A stretch of 64,000 nt of DNA from CAYUPI01 sp964446585 (GTDB lineage: Bacteria; Verrucomicrobiota; Verrucomicrobiia; Limisphaerales; UBA8199), in assembly GCA_964446585.1 (NCBI GenBank), contig CAYUPI010000025.1:16905-80904 (forward strand), read 5' to 3'. Each line of letters starts with the position of its first letter. Position 1 is the stretch's first letter. A program made the translations under genes and the position numbers. The notes under the pieces were generated by a model. The model made no database searches, was not told the origin of the DNA, and worked only from the letters and a program-made list of their open reading frames with translations. This document shows positions 1 through 8,735 of this stretch, piece by piece.

Positions 1-1
1 G

Positions 2-208
2 CTCAGCGAGAGGCGCATCGATACGGCAGAGGCAGTGGGCCCGAGCGGAAGTCTTTACGAAATTGAGGTTCAGTTCTTCTGGGATGACAAGCCTGACGGC
101 GACGTCCGGGTGTCTGGTTCCATCAGCGACGGGCGGGGCATTCGTGCTTGTGTCCCGCTTACCGACAGTTTCATCCTGAGGCCGGAAGGCAGATTTGTCG
201 AAGAATGA
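2..208 (+). CDS. 3' end of an unidentified small protein (partial)
   Basis: An open frame enters from the left window edge and ends at TGA 206-208, giving about 68 residues with no start inside the window. The visible part is beta-strand-like and mildly acidic (it contains EIEVQFFWDD and ends GRFVEE). I do not recognise the family. It is on the same strand as the next four small genes and is followed closely by a weak attC-like structure, so it could be the first of a set of gene cassettes. That context is inference. Confidence 0.45.
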   Translation, partial: LSERRIDTAEAVGPSGSLYEIEVQFFWDDKPDGDVRVSGSISDGRGIRACVPLTDSFILRPEGRFVEE

Positions 209-218
209 AAAAACAACT

Positions 219-272
219 GCCCAACCAATTGCGTCCGCCGACGCGGGGAGTCCGTCTCGCGGCAGTTCGGGC
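219..272 (+). other. weak attC-like recombination site candidate
   Basis: GCCCAAC (219-225) can pair with GTTCGGGC (265-272) if one C is bulged, as the outer R boxes of an integron attC site would. The inner arms pair poorly. It lies just after the stop of the partial gene and before the CPBP gene, where an attC would be expected, but on sequence alone this is marginal. Confidence 0.2.
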
Positions 273-322
273 GTCAGCGGCCCGGCGCCGCTGAGGCCGG
301 ACGTCGGCCGCAGAACACGCCG

Positions 323-1117
323 ATGACGACGAATGACTCCGCTCGGATACCGCGACTCCGGCTCAGTTTGCTCCTGTGGCTTGCCGGTATGCTCGGCGTG
401 GTCGTCATCACGGTCACCGCGCTGCCGCAAATGTTGCGTGGGGTGACCCTCCCTGCGCCGCTGTGGCTAGTTTCGCTGGCGAGCGTCGCGCAGAGCGCGC
501 TCCTCGTCGCGCTTGCCGTGTGGGCGGGCGTTGTGCTCGCGCCGAAGGTTGGGCTCCGCGCTCCCGCGTTTGAGGCAGCGGTGACTGCCCGGTCGATCGC
601 GTCAGCCCTCCGGCCGCAGTTTCTCCCCGGCCTCGTCGCCGGGGCGGTGGGAGGGGCTGGGCTCTTCGCCATCGGCGGTTACGCCTCACCCGCGGCCCTC
701 GCGGGGGTAGAGCAGCGTTTTACCCTGCCGATTTTCGCCCGCGTGCTCTATGGCGGCCTCACGGAGGAATTGCTTCTGCGGTGGGGGCTCATGACGGCGC
801 TGGTTTGGGTGGCGTGGCGACTCCTGCAACGCCGGATGGGTCCCCCACGGGCAGTTTACATCTGGCTCTCCGTCGTCGTGAGCGCGTTGCTGTTCGGCGC
901 GGGTCATTTGCCGGCTGCGTCAATCCTGGTCGGAAAGTTGACGTGCGACGTGGTGCTGTTCGTCGTCGGTGTGAACACCGCCTTCGGAGTGCTGTTCGGT
1001 TGCCTGTTTTGGCGATGCGGCCTGGAAGCGGCGATGATCGCACACGCGACTGCACACGTAGTGAGCCATGTCGCGGGCCTACTCTGCGGCGTGAGCGGCA
1101 TAACACCTGGCCGATGA
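323..1117 (+). CDS. CPBP family intramembrane metalloprotease
   Basis: This 264-residue integral membrane protein has a hydrophobic N-terminal helix and several later membrane segments. The CPBP (Abi/CAAX-protease-like) motifs are visible in order: EELLLRWG near residue 149 (the EExxxR motif), FGAGH near 192 (FxxxH) and a His-rich HATAHVVSH near 241. In this family these residues bind a catalytic metal within the membrane; some members process prenylated or bacteriocin-related peptides, but the substrate here cannot be told. The start is ATG 323. It is the second in a run of small same-strand genes that may be cassettes. The family call is firm and the role unknown. Confidence 0.8.
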   Translation: MTTNDSARIPRLRLSLLLWLAGMLGVVVITVTALPQMLRGVTLPAPLWLVSLASVAQSALLVALAVWAGVVLAPKVGLRAPAFEAAVTARSIASALRPQFLPGLVAGAVGGAGLFAIGGYASPAALAGVEQRFTLPIFARVLYGGLTEELLLRWGLMTALVWVAWRLLQRRMGPPRAVYIWLSVVVSALLFGAGHLPAASILVGKLTCDVVLFVVGVNTAFGVLFGCLFWRCGLEAAMIAHATAHVVSHVAGLLCGVSGITPGR

Positions 1118-1293
1118 AGCTGACCGGGTGGGCATCACAGCGTTCCGAGAGATAGCGTCCCTGCAGCCGGCCTAACCCGGCACATTCACTGGACAGAGCG
1201 ATGAGCATCAGTTTACATTTCAGACAGCACTGGCGCCGCGCCAGTGGTGTTCGCCTATAATTGCCATGCTAAACAAAGCGAAAGGACTGTTTT
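1118..1293. other. intergenic segment with a short perfect hairpin
   Basis: No gene is seen here. An 8-bp perfect hairpin, CACTGGCG (1228-1235) with CGCCAGTG (1239-1246) around a 3-nt loop, lies about 50 nt before the VOC gene. A GCCTAAC string at about 1169 resembles an integron R box, but no matching partner was found. Confidence 0.4.
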
Positions 1294-1665
1294 ATGCGAG
1301 TGAGCTATGCAATTGTTTTTGTGAGCGACATGAACCGATCCGTGTCGTTCTATCGGGATGTCCTCTGCCTGTCCCTCCGATTCCAGTCCCCCGGTTGGAC
1401 CGAATTTGCAACTGAAGGGGCAACCCTGGCGCTTCACCAGAGCGAAAGGCCAAATTCCGCAAGTGAGGCTCTGCACCACGAGAGTGCCGGTCGGTGTCGG
1501 CCTGGCCTGAGCGTTCCAGATATCGACCACTTCCACAAGAGAATGATCGAGAAAAACGTACGGTGTGTTCAGGAGCCAAGGGACACATTTGGCGTTCGGA
1601 TCGCCCAATATGTCGATCCCGATGGCCTGACGATCTCCGTGAGTGAGCAGAAGCGCGGCAGCTAA
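1294..1665 (+). CDS. VOC family (glyoxalase/bleomycin-resistance-like) protein
   Basis: This 123-residue protein begins MRVSYAIVFVSDMNRS, followed by FYRDVLCL. That is the usual VOC opening beta-strand, then the helix with a YxxxLG-like pattern, and it ends with the typical strand YVDPDGLTISV. One babbb-babbb metal-binding fold is expected. VOC members include glyoxalases, dioxygenases and antibiotic-binding proteins, and the substrate cannot be read from sequence. The start is ATG 1294 with AAAGGA upstream. The stop codon TAA lies in a GCTAAC string like the R'' box of an integron cassette, as for the gene ending at 2226. Confidence 0.8.
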   Translation: MRVSYAIVFVSDMNRSVSFYRDVLCLSLRFQSPGWTEFATEGATLALHQSERPNSASEALHHESAGRCRPGLSVPDIDHFHKRMIEKNVRCVQEPRDTFGVRIAQYVDPDGLTISVSEQKRGS

Positions 1666-1974
1666 CGTGGCGCCTGCAGTAACGGCGGGCCACTCTGAAA
1701 CTCCCTAGGAGTGACATGATTGTAGCCCAGGGTCAGCGAGGGACGAGCGACACCCTGGGTAAAGACATCCGAAAGAATATTCTCCTCTCCCCATCTGATG
1801 GGGAGAGGGATTAAGGGAGAGGGGCTTGCGAATTGACGGTACCTCAATCGCAGCCATAAAGTGAATCGTGCCAAAGACGAACCAGCGTGCTGGAGGCGAC
1901 AGCGAGATTCGCTCCCGATTACCGATCGGGCTTTATTGCCACGCAGCGCCTGAGCGCCATCGTTGCCTTCTGTC
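1666..1974. repeat. intergenic region with palindromic elements
   Basis: This stretch carries two palindromes and no convincing gene. The first (1726-1759) is the CCCAGGGT...ACCCTGGG element described separately. The second (1784-1808) is CCTCTCCCC-AT/AT-GGGGAGAGG. Minus-strand translation of this DNA gives a low-complexity peptide typical of repeat DNA, not a protein. Confidence 0.6.
1726..1759 (+). repeat. CCCAGGGT/ACCCTGGG palindromic repeat, copy 1
   Basis: The element begins CCCAGGGT and ends ACCCTGGG, with an inner CGAGGGACGAGC segment. The same layout recurs at 50878-50908 and, inverted, at 51011-51041, so it is a dispersed repeat family. This copy differs from the other two at several inner positions. 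Confidence 0.7.
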
Positions 1975-2226
1975 ATGAAGACGCTTACGCGCAGACGAGT
2001 TGGCTGGGTTCTACTCGCACTTTCGGTCATTGCAGCAGTTGTCCTGCTCGCCTCGGGACGACCGTTCGTATCGACGGCGGAGGTTCACCGAAATTCTTAT
2101 CCTGACGGGAGTTTCTCTGAGAGCGCGATAGCGGGATTTCGTTGGTTATATGTTGTGTCCTTTGCGGCTGGAGCTACAGGGTTGGTTTTGATATTGATGT
2201 CACGAACTGAAAAGTCGAGCGGCTAA
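1975..2226 (+). CDS. small two-helix membrane protein, unknown
   Basis: This protein of about 83 residues starts at ATG 1975; a TTG four codons earlier is the alternative. It has a basic N-terminus (MKTLTRRRVG), a hydrophobic helix, a short polar loop and a second hydrophobic helix near the C-terminus, then MSRTEKSSG. No family is recognised. The stop codon sits inside GCTAAC, the first box of the attC-like site at 2222-2320, as cassette genes often do. It is likely a cassette-borne inner-membrane protein of unknown role. Confidence 0.55.
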   Translation: MKTLTRRRVGWVLLALSVIAAVVLLASGRPFVSTAEVHRNSYPDGSFSESAIAGFRWLYVVSFAAGATGLVLILMSRTEKSSG

Positions 2227-2320
2227 CATTTCGGTTGAGCGAATGGCGGTTGGCGGAGCCCGTTCGCGAGCGTTGGCGCTCTTGGCCCGCCGCCATCGCT
2301 CAACTTTGCGTAAGTTGGCA
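2222..2320 (+). other. attC: integron attC-like site
   Basis: GCTAAC (2222-2227) pairs with GTTGGC (2314-2319), allowing one G-U pair, as R'' and R' boxes. Inside them GGTTGAGCGAATGGCGG pairs with CCGCCATCGCTCAAC, leaving one unpaired A on one side, which is the extrahelical base expected of an attC hairpin. The boxes are separated by unpaired spacers, and the loop is itself GC-rich. The upstream gene stops inside R'' and the next gene starts 13 nt after R'. No integrase gene is in the window. Confidence 0.55.
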
Positions 2321-2332
2321 TAGCACCACACG

Positions 2333-2731
2333 ATGGACCAAACATCACACGACAATCGCTTCAAGATTTCATTTTGGATTCTTGGTCTGGCCTGCCTACT
2401 CTTCTTTCCCGCGGTTTTCTATTACGGCATCGCGGGCGTTTTGGCTTTGGGGTTTGGGATAGCGGCTTTGCGGTATCTTGTCGCGGTATTTCGTTCAGCG
2501 CCAAATGTGTGTTGGGGAGCTGGAACGATGACTCGATCTCGGATGTCTCGACTTTCGCGTCTCCTCATTGGTCTGTGGCTTGCGTATTTCTCAGCGCATA
2601 TCATTATTCGCCTTGTTCTTAAGATGCCTGGGTCGCCTTACTATCTGGCTGGTCATGTCGTGTTCGTGTTGCTGGCTTTACTGGCACGATGGAGGGACAC
2701 GGGCAGATGGAGAGGCAGAATTATAGTATGA
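2333..2731 (+). CDS. small multi-helix membrane protein, unknown
   Basis: This 132-residue protein has a polar start (MDQTSHDNRF) and then about four hydrophobic segments (near residues 11-45, 68-90 and 100-118), ending in a basic tail. No catalytic motif or family signature is visible. It starts 13 nt after the attC-like site, the distance expected of a cassette gene. No ribosome-binding site is obvious before ATG 2333. Confidence 0.5.
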   Translation: MDQTSHDNRFKISFWILGLACLLFFPAVFYYGIAGVLALGFGIAALRYLVAVFRSAPNVCWGAGTMTRSRMSRLSRLLIGLWLAYFSAHIIIRLVLKMPGSPYYLAGHVVFVLLALLARWRDTGRWRGRIIV

Positions 2732-3423
2732 CTCTGTTGCCTTACTTCTATTTAGCCCGCGCGCTCAACAGCAAAAGGATCTTCAAAGCGGAAATTTCTA
2801 AATCTCCTCTTCTCATCCTCAGAGCGGGAACTCAGGTCTAGTTTTCAGTTGAGCAGCTCGGATTTCAAAGCCTGACGTGGATTTGGACCCCGGGAGGCGT
2901 CCGGCTAAACGCCTGTCTGGACTCAGTCGGAACAGCGGGAGTTGTCTCCGTTAAACCCTCGACCCCAGCCCCCGGAGAGGATCGTTGCCCGGCTTCGAGA
3001 ACGATGCACTGTCGGAATTGTGGGGAGCGTGCTGGTGTCCTCAGTCCCAATCCTTACCTTGATCTTAACTACCAAGCCCCATGTTCCCGTACCGAACGTA
3101 GCGGGTTGTAGCGGGTGGTTTAGCGGGGCCGACTTCAACAACACCCAATAAAATCAATAGTTGCAGCGCTGTAGCGGCTCCAGAACCCCAAGAGGTGCAT
3201 CAAGAAGATGGCAAATGAAACTCGCTATCAAAGCCCGTACGAGCATAGCTGCTGAAGTCCGCGCTCCAAGTCGCTCAATTCCCGTCGTGATGCTGGTAAT
3301 GGCGGGAGACACCAGGGTCCCGGTTCAGCGTTCCAGGCTCCAGGTGAGCCGCGCCATCGCGCCGAAGCGGAATCCGTGCCAACTTTTGCTTGTCTTCGCC
3401 CGGGGGATGCTTACAATGCGACC
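2732..3423. other. 692-nt intergenic region, no supported gene
   Basis: Short open frames exist on both strands, but none has a recognisable protein pattern, a ribosome-binding site or sensible codon use. Near the rpoN start, TTGCTT (3386-3391) and TACAAT (3412-3417) could form a weak promoter with a 20-nt spacer, which would start transcription at or next to the rpoN ATG. Confidence 0.4.
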
Positions 3424-4914
3424 ATGGCACAGGGCATGCACCTATCGCAACGATTGACCCAATCGTTGGTGCTGGCGCCTCAATTGCAACAGTCCCTCGC
3501 ATTGTTGCAAGCCCCCACCCTCGAGCTGAAAGCCCTCGTGGAGCAGGAATTACAGCAAAATCCTGTGCTGGAGGAGGTCTCCGCGTCCGACACGGATGAA
3601 AAAGAAGACCAGGAGAGCGAGCGCGCTGCGGAGGCGGTTGACCCCAGCGAACCCCCGGCGGATCTGAACTTCGATCCCGCTACGGAGAAAAACAGCAGCG
3701 AGCCGGTGGATGATTTCCAGGCGGAATTCGAGCGCCTCGTGCAACTTGACCAGGAATGGCGAGATCATTTTGCCCAGACCAACCTTCCCACCCGCGTATC
3801 GGCTGAGGACGAGGAGAAGCGCCAGTTCATGTTTGATTCCTTGGTAGCCGGGACTTCCCTCCAGGAACTGTTGATCGAGCAAGTGCGCGAATCGGCTTTG
3901 CCGGAGGAACTGCGGCCCATCGCCGAGATGCTTATCGGCAACATCGACGACTACGGCTACCTCAAAGCCACGGTCGAAGAACTCTCAGCTTCCACAAATC
4001 TGCCGGCAGACAAGATTCTCGAAGTGCTCAAAGTGATTCAGAGCTTTGACCCGCCCGGCGTCGGCGCGCGTGACCTCCGGGAATGCCTGCTGCTGCAACT
4101 CGAACGATCGGGGCAGCAAAACACCCTCGAGTACCGCATCGTGGCCGAGTTCATGGAGGCCCTGGGCAAGCGGCGAATCCCGGAAATCGCTCGGGGCACC
4201 GGCCAGGACGTGGACGACGTCCAGGATGCTCTCGAGCGCATCGCCCGGCTCGAACCGCGGCCCGGGCGCGCCTTCTTGCCGGACAACGACCAATACATCC
4301 TCCCGGAGGTATTCGTTCGCAGGGATGACGGCGAGTACGTAGTCACCACCAACAACGAGCAGATCCCGCACTTGCGCATCAGCAATACCTACAAGGATTT
4401 GATGGCCCAGGGTGAGAACTCTTCCGAAGTGCGCAATTACATCCGCGAAAAGATTCGCGCAGGGAAGTTCCTCATCAAGAGTCTCCACCAGCGTCAGCAG
4501 ACCATCCTGAACATTGCCAAGGAAATCGTCGCACGCCAGCGCGAGTTCATGGAAAAAGGCGTGTCGTGTCTCAAGCCACTGACGATGGTCCAGGTCGCTC
4601 AGGTCGTCGGCGTCCACGAAACCACGGTCAGCCGCGCGGTTTCGGGCAAGTACATGCAAACGCCCCAGGGCATCTTCGAGATGAAGTACTTTTTCACCGC
4701 CGGCATCCAGACGGCCGCGGGTGACGTTTCCAACACTACCGTTAAGGACATGATCGCCGACATTTTCAAACAGGAAGACACGACCAAGCCGCTCTCCGAC
4801 CAGGAAGTGGTCCGCATGCTGAAGGAAAAGGACATCGTCATCGCCCGCCGCACCGTTGCGAAGTACCGCACGGAGTTGAACATCCTTCCATCCAACTTGC
4901 GGAAAGTGTACTGA
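3424..4914 (+). CDS. rpoN: RNA polymerase sigma-54 factor RpoN
   Basis: This 496-residue sigma-54 directs RNA polymerase to -24/-12 promoters and needs an AAA+ activator. Region I (residues 1-50) is Gln/Leu-rich (LAPQLQQSLALLQ, QELQQNPVLEE), region II is the usual acidic linker, the core-binding domain follows, and the C-terminal RpoN box reads ARRTVAKYR near residue 480. The start ATG 3424 is chosen because family homology begins there (MAQGMHLSQRL); the frame is open 16 codons further upstream. There is no Shine-Dalgarno sequence, and the best -10-like hexamer is 7 nt before the ATG, so the message could be leaderless. A large inverted repeat follows the stop codon. Confidence 0.97.
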   Translation: MAQGMHLSQRLTQSLVLAPQLQQSLALLQAPTLELKALVEQELQQNPVLEEVSASDTDEKEDQESERAAEAVDPSEPPADLNFDPATEKNSSEPVDDFQAEFERLVQLDQEWRDHFAQTNLPTRVSAEDEEKRQFMFDSLVAGTSLQELLIEQVRESALPEELRPIAEMLIGNIDDYGYLKATVEELSASTNLPADKILEVLKVIQSFDPPGVGARDLRECLLLQLERSGQQNTLEYRIVAEFMEALGKRRIPEIARGTGQDVDDVQDALERIARLEPRPGRAFLPDNDQYILPEVFVRRDDGEYVVTTNNEQIPHLRISNTYKDLMAQGENSSEVRNYIREKIRAGKFLIKSLHQRQQTILNIAKEIVARQREFMEKGVSCLKPLTMVQVAQVVGVHETTVSRAVSGKYMQTPQGIFEMKYFFTAGIQTAAGDVSNTTVKDMIADIFKQEDTTKPLSDQEVVRMLKEKDIVIARRTVAKYRTELNILPSNLRKVY

Positions 4915-4926
4915 AGTCAGGCGGAT

Positions 4927-5036
4927 GGAGGGCGCCCGTCCCCGGGCGCAGCAACGCAGAAACGATGGCGGCGCTGTGAAAATTTCCCTGTGCAGGTTTC
5001 CTCCGAATTTGCTGCGCCCGGGGACGGGCGCTCTCC
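4927..5036. terminator. 28-nt inverted repeat between convergent rpoN and def
   Basis: Arms 4927-4954 and 5009-5036 are reverse complements except for one position and enclose a 54-nt loop. They are very GC-rich (core CGCCCGTCCCCGGGCGCAGC). The repeat sits exactly between two convergent genes, so it could end transcription both ways, although there is no U-tract. The wording is like other dispersed GC-rich repeats of such genomes, so it may be a mobile palindrome that serves as a terminator. Confidence 0.5.
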
Positions 5037-5042
5037 GATGCG

Positions 5043-5609
5043 TCACTTCTTCAGCGCTGACTTAGTTGCTGCTTGTAGTTTTTCCAGCTCCGGCCGGAGT
5101 TCCTCTTTGGTTTTTTTGTCCATTCGATCGATGAAGAGAATGCCCTGGAGATGATCGGTCTCGTGCTGGACGGCGCGGGCCAGCAGGCCTCCGCAGCGGA
5201 AATGGAGCGGCTGGCCCTCTTTGTCGAGTGCCTCGACGTCAACCGGGTCCGCACGCGCGATCTCGGCGAAAACCTCCGGGAAGCTCAAGCAACCTTCCGG
5301 CCCAGCCACAGGTTTGCCGAGCGGCTTGATGACGGGATTCATCAAAACGAGCGGCATGAACTCGGCCACTTCCACCGGCACACCCCGCAAATCGAGCGAG
5401 GAGGGGCGATCCGTGACGCCGCGCACGTCGATAACTGTTAATTGCAACGCTACACCCACTTGCTGGGCTGCCAAACCGATCCCTTTGTGCGCATACATGG
5501 TTTCCAGCATGTCGCCCATCAGCTTCTTGATAGCAGGCGTGACGGTTTCGATGCGGGCGCCTTTCTGGCGGAGAACTGGCGTGCCATATTTGACAATGGT
5601 CAAAAACAT
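5043..5609 (-). CDS. def: peptide deformylase
   Basis: This 188-residue enzyme removes the formyl group from the N-terminal Met of new proteins. All three metal-site motifs are present: GIGLAAQQVG (motif 1), EGCLSFP (motif 2, with the metal-binding Cys) and QHETDHLQG (motif 3, HExxH). The frame is open 37 codons further upstream, but homology begins at MFLTIVKYG, so the start is the ATG at 5609. It lies 26 nt after the PfkB-type gene on the same strand and is probably co-transcribed with it. Confidence 0.95.
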   Translation of the reverse strand: MFLTIVKYGTPVLRQKGARIETVTPAIKKLMGDMLETMYAHKGIGLAAQQVGVALQLTVIDVRGVTDRPSSLDLRGVPVEVAEFMPLVLMNPVIKPLGKPVAGPEGCLSFPEVFAEIARADPVDVEALDKEGQPLHFRCGGLLARAVQHETDHLQGILFIDRMDKKTKEELRPELEKLQAATKSALKK

Positions 5610-5635
5610 CGTTGCGATTCCATTTATGGGCGCTC

Positions 5636-6826
5636 TCAAATGCTGAGCGCTTTGCTCTGGCCCTGGTGCTTTTCCTGAGTTTCGCGCCCCCTTGCGAGGC
5701 GTCGCGTGGCCACTGGCCATTGACGCAACATTTGCCCCAAATCAGGTATCGTCGGACTGCGGCCCGTGCGAACGTAAAAGCCGCTGGTTGCCACGCCGGT
5801 CAGCAGACAAAGCTCGGTCGAAAAACCGAGCAACCTGGCCAGGCAAAAACCGGAGTTGAAATGGTCGCCCGCCCCGGTGGTGATCTTCGGTTTAGGCTCA
5901 AATGGTCCCTGTACGATGACCGCTCGGTCCGGGCCGGAGGCCAGAGCATAGGCGGTCGGATGAATAACCACCGTTTCCACCGGCAGACGCGAGTGGATTT
6001 CCTGACAAAGTTTGAGCAAGCTCTCGGGTGAACCGCGTCCGGTTTTGAGCCCGAGGGCTGCGGCGACTTCGTCGCCTTCCTTTTCGTTCAGTCCCAGAAT
6101 GACGTCGAAATATTTCTGAAAAGCTTCGATGAGCTGAAGCGCCCGTCGAAGATCTGCTCTCGTGCGCTTCTCCGGATCGGCCAGGTCGAAGAAAAGCTTC
6201 CGTCGCAACCCTTTCATCTCCGGACAGATTTCTCTGAGTACGCCGGACCAGATGTCGCTCATCGAAGTGAGCATGGTCCAATTCACGAACCCCACCAGAT
6301 CCGCCCGGCCGAAGTGAGCCGCGAAGCTCTCCAGGCCAAAGCGCGCCTTGATGTTCGCCCAATTCATCTGCTTGAGGGATTCGTGTTTGCCGAGCATGAT
6401 CTTGCCGTCTTCAAATTCCAGCGCGTCGGTATAGCCTGGCTCGGCGATAGAGTGCACTTCAGCGCGGTTTGCAAAATCGGCGAAGACCGGATGCAAATTG
6501 GGATAGCCCAGAATGCCAAGGTAGGTGACTTTCAGGCCGAAGCTGGCCAGGGCATTGGCCATAATCGGGCCATTGCCGCCCAGCTTGGTTACCTGGCTTA
6601 CCAGTTCGACATTCGTGCTCCGCCCCGCCGCCGCAGCAAATCTTTTCGCTAGTTGTTCGATCCTCGCCAGGCGTGAGTACTCGTCCGCGCTCTCACGCTT
6701 GTCCACCACGTGCAGGATCTCATCGACGAATCCGTCCAGCCCGATGAACGCCTTCATTGCCGAGGCGCGGGTGACACTGGCCAGAAGTTGAGAGGCGCAT
6801 TGGGCGCGCAATTCAAGCTCGTTCAT
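5636..6826 (-). CDS. PfkB-family carbohydrate kinase
   Basis: This 396-residue ribokinase-like protein shows GLDGFVDEI near the N-terminus, the substrate-side glycine motif KLGGNGPIMA (about residues 86-95) and the C-terminal anion-hole motif TTGAGDHFNSGF, which carries the catalytic Asp. Such kinases phosphorylate sugars or nucleosides; the exact substrate is not evident. It is longer than minimal ribokinase (about 310 residues), with a helical N-terminal extension and a basic tail. It is upstream of def on the same strand. Confidence 0.85.
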   Translation of the reverse strand: MNELELRAQCASQLLASVTRASAMKAFIGLDGFVDEILHVVDKRESADEYSRLARIEQLAKRFAAAAGRSTNVELVSQVTKLGGNGPIMANALASFGLKVTYLGILGYPNLHPVFADFANRAEVHSIAEPGYTDALEFEDGKIMLGKHESLKQMNWANIKARFGLESFAAHFGRADLVGFVNWTMLTSMSDIWSGVLREICPEMKGLRRKLFFDLADPEKRTRADLRRALQLIEAFQKYFDVILGLNEKEGDEVAAALGLKTGRGSPESLLKLCQEIHSRLPVETVVIHPTAYALASGPDRAVIVQGPFEPKPKITTGAGDHFNSGFCLARLLGFSTELCLLTGVATSGFYVRTGRSPTIPDLGQMLRQWPVATRRLARGRETQEKHQGQSKALSI

Positions 6827-6933
6827 GTAGGAAGAAGGCGACTGGTCGATAGCTGGGGAGGCAACTGGCTGACTGGAAATCGCGAAGGGCGGCAGTTCTT
6901 AATTCCATCAATTCCGGGCCCCTCATCCCAAAC

Positions 6934-7860
6934 TCAATCGGCGCTTACCCCCAGAATTTGCAGGATTCGTTCGAACTCGGCCTCGCTAAAGAAAGAGATC
7001 TCCACCGTCCCCTTGCCTTGCGCGTATCGCAGTTGAACTTTTGTCCCAAAGCGCTCGCGCAATTTGTTTTCAATGGTCGCCGCGTGCGGATCTTGCGCAG
7101 GTACTAAGTTAATCCCACTCTGGGATGGGGTGCGGATGGCCCGCTCAAGTATGCCTGCCACCAGCGCTTCGGTCTGGCGCACGTTGAGGCCCCCTTTCAG
7201 GATGCGTTCGGCGGCGCGCCGCTGTTGCTGTTCGCTCGGCAATCCCAAAATCACCTTGGCATGGCCGACTGAAAGCCGGCCCTCGCGAATGGGCGTCTGG
7301 ATCGACGCAGGCAGTTTGAGCAGCCGCAAAGCATTGGCCACCGCCGCACGGCTCTTGCCGACTTTCGCGGCAGCCTCCTCCTGCTTAAGCCCAAACTGAT
7401 CAATGAGCTGGGTGTACCCATTGGCTTCTTCAATCGCGTTGAGATTTTCGCGCTGCAGGTTTTCAATCAACGCCAGCTCCAGCACCGAACGGTCATCCGC
7501 CGGACGAATGATGACCGGCACCTCGGACAGCCCCAGCAGTTGTGCCGCGCGCCACCGGCGCTCCCCTGCGATCAACTCCAGCGCCCCGTTGCGCTCACGG
7601 ACGATTAGCGGTTGAACGATGCCTTGTTCCCGCATGGAATCCGCCAATTCACGAAGGGTTTCCGGCGGAAAATCCTTGCGCGGTTGCAAAGCACAAGGGC
7701 GAATGCGCTCCAACGGCACTCGTTCCACTCGTTCGCTGTCGTCCGGCGCCCCTTGAACTCCTGGAACTGGGGCTGGGACTGAAACCGGAGCTGGCGGCTT
7801 CGCAATCGGACTACCGCCCAGAAGCGCGCCAAGCCCCCGGCCCAAAGCTGGTTTGGCCAT
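6934..7860 (-). CDS. parB: chromosome partitioning protein ParB
   Basis: This 308-residue ParB/Spo0J-type protein has MAKPALGRGLGALL at the N-terminus (the typical ParA-interacting segment), a Pro-rich linker, the CTP-binding motif with AGERRWRA (about residue 118), then the helix-turn-helix with KVGKSRAAVANALRLL, and a C-terminal dimerisation domain. It binds parS sites, loads as a CTP-dependent clamp and works with ParA. No parA lies next to it and no parS-like palindrome was seen in the window, so partners must be elsewhere. Confidence 0.95.
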   Translation of the reverse strand: MAKPALGRGLGALLGGSPIAKPPAPVSVPAPVPGVQGAPDDSERVERVPLERIRPCALQPRKDFPPETLRELADSMREQGIVQPLIVRERNGALELIAGERRWRAAQLLGLSEVPVIIRPADDRSVLELALIENLQRENLNAIEEANGYTQLIDQFGLKQEEAAAKVGKSRAAVANALRLLKLPASIQTPIREGRLSVGHAKVILGLPSEQQQRRAAERILKGGLNVRQTEALVAGILERAIRTPSQSGINLVPAQDPHAATIENKLRERFGTKVQLRYAQGKGTVEISFFSEAEFERILQILGVSAD

Positions 7861-8126
7861 GCGGCCAGAGTGTGCCAGGAGCGGGGCGTTGTCAATAATC
7901 TACGCGGCTCCAACCACGACGCGACGGGCAAATTTCGAGGATAGAATCGAGCTCAAAGCTAGTTCGTTAATGCGGCCAACGTGAAGTTGCCCGGTAGTTA
8001 GTAGTCTGCGGTTGGAGTTCCCGGGCCGTCGGCGCTCGAGGGGCAAAGTCGCCCACTCCAAACAACTGGCGCCGGGGACTGGATTTCGGACGTTGAGATT
8101 CACCGAGCGAGCTGTAACAATGACTC

Positions 8127-8549
8127 GTGGCTTCAAAATCCAGCAAAATCGAGACGGAGGTCAACAGGTTGGGGGAACGCGATCTTAACCCACAATACAT
8201 GGCATTTTTTGAACACTTCAACAAGCATCTCTTCTATGAAGCGCATGAAGTGTTGGAGCCACTTTGGCTAGCAGAGCGACACGGGCCAGATGGTGCCTTT
8301 TATAAGGGATTGATTCAATTGGCAGGCGCTTTTGTCCACATCCAAAAGGGCCGACCACAGCCCGCAGCCGCCCTTCTGCGGCTAGCCGAGACGAATCTTC
8401 AGGGCTATCCTGCGCTGCACAAGCGACTCGAGCTGGCTACGGCACTGTCGTTAATCGGTGATTGGCAGAGAAGACTTGAGGCCATCAGCGTGAGCGAGCA
8501 CTCGCTGCTTGAGAACATTGCGCCCAGGCTGCAATTGCGCTCTTCATAA
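8127..8549 (+). CDS. DUF309 domain protein
   Basis: This is a 140-residue alpha-helical protein. The core, FYEAHEVLEPLWL (about residues 33-45) followed by FYKGLIQLAGAFVH, matches the DUF309 pattern with its conserved H-E-x-x-E. DUF309 proteins are small, often stand-alone and of unknown biochemical role. The start is GTG 8127; a later ATG at the MAFFEHF segment is an alternative. It is divergent from parB with a 266-nt gap in which nothing else is seen. Confidence 0.7.
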   Translation: MASKSSKIETEVNRLGERDLNPQYMAFFEHFNKHLFYEAHEVLEPLWLAERHGPDGAFYKGLIQLAGAFVHIQKGRPQPAAALLRLAETNLQGYPALHKRLELATALSLIGDWQRRLEAISVSEHSLLENIAPRLQLRSS

Positions 8550-8735
8550 AACTGTAATCGCGCGAGGCAGGCCAGCCACAATCGTCATCGGACATTCTAC
8601 GGACCAAGGCACGCTCCTTCTTCGGCTCAGAAGTTTCTTCATTGTCGAAAAGAATTTACTTGCTTTCTAGGAGCGGTTGGGTTGAAAGTCATGACGGTTC
8701 CAGCAACATGATGTAAATGATTAGGGAGTCCTTTT

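Noticed and set aside
3985..5046. Long 353-codon minus-strand frame opposite rpoN
   Set aside because: It is the antisense shadow of rpoN, with Arg/Leu-rich nonsense translation and no family pattern.
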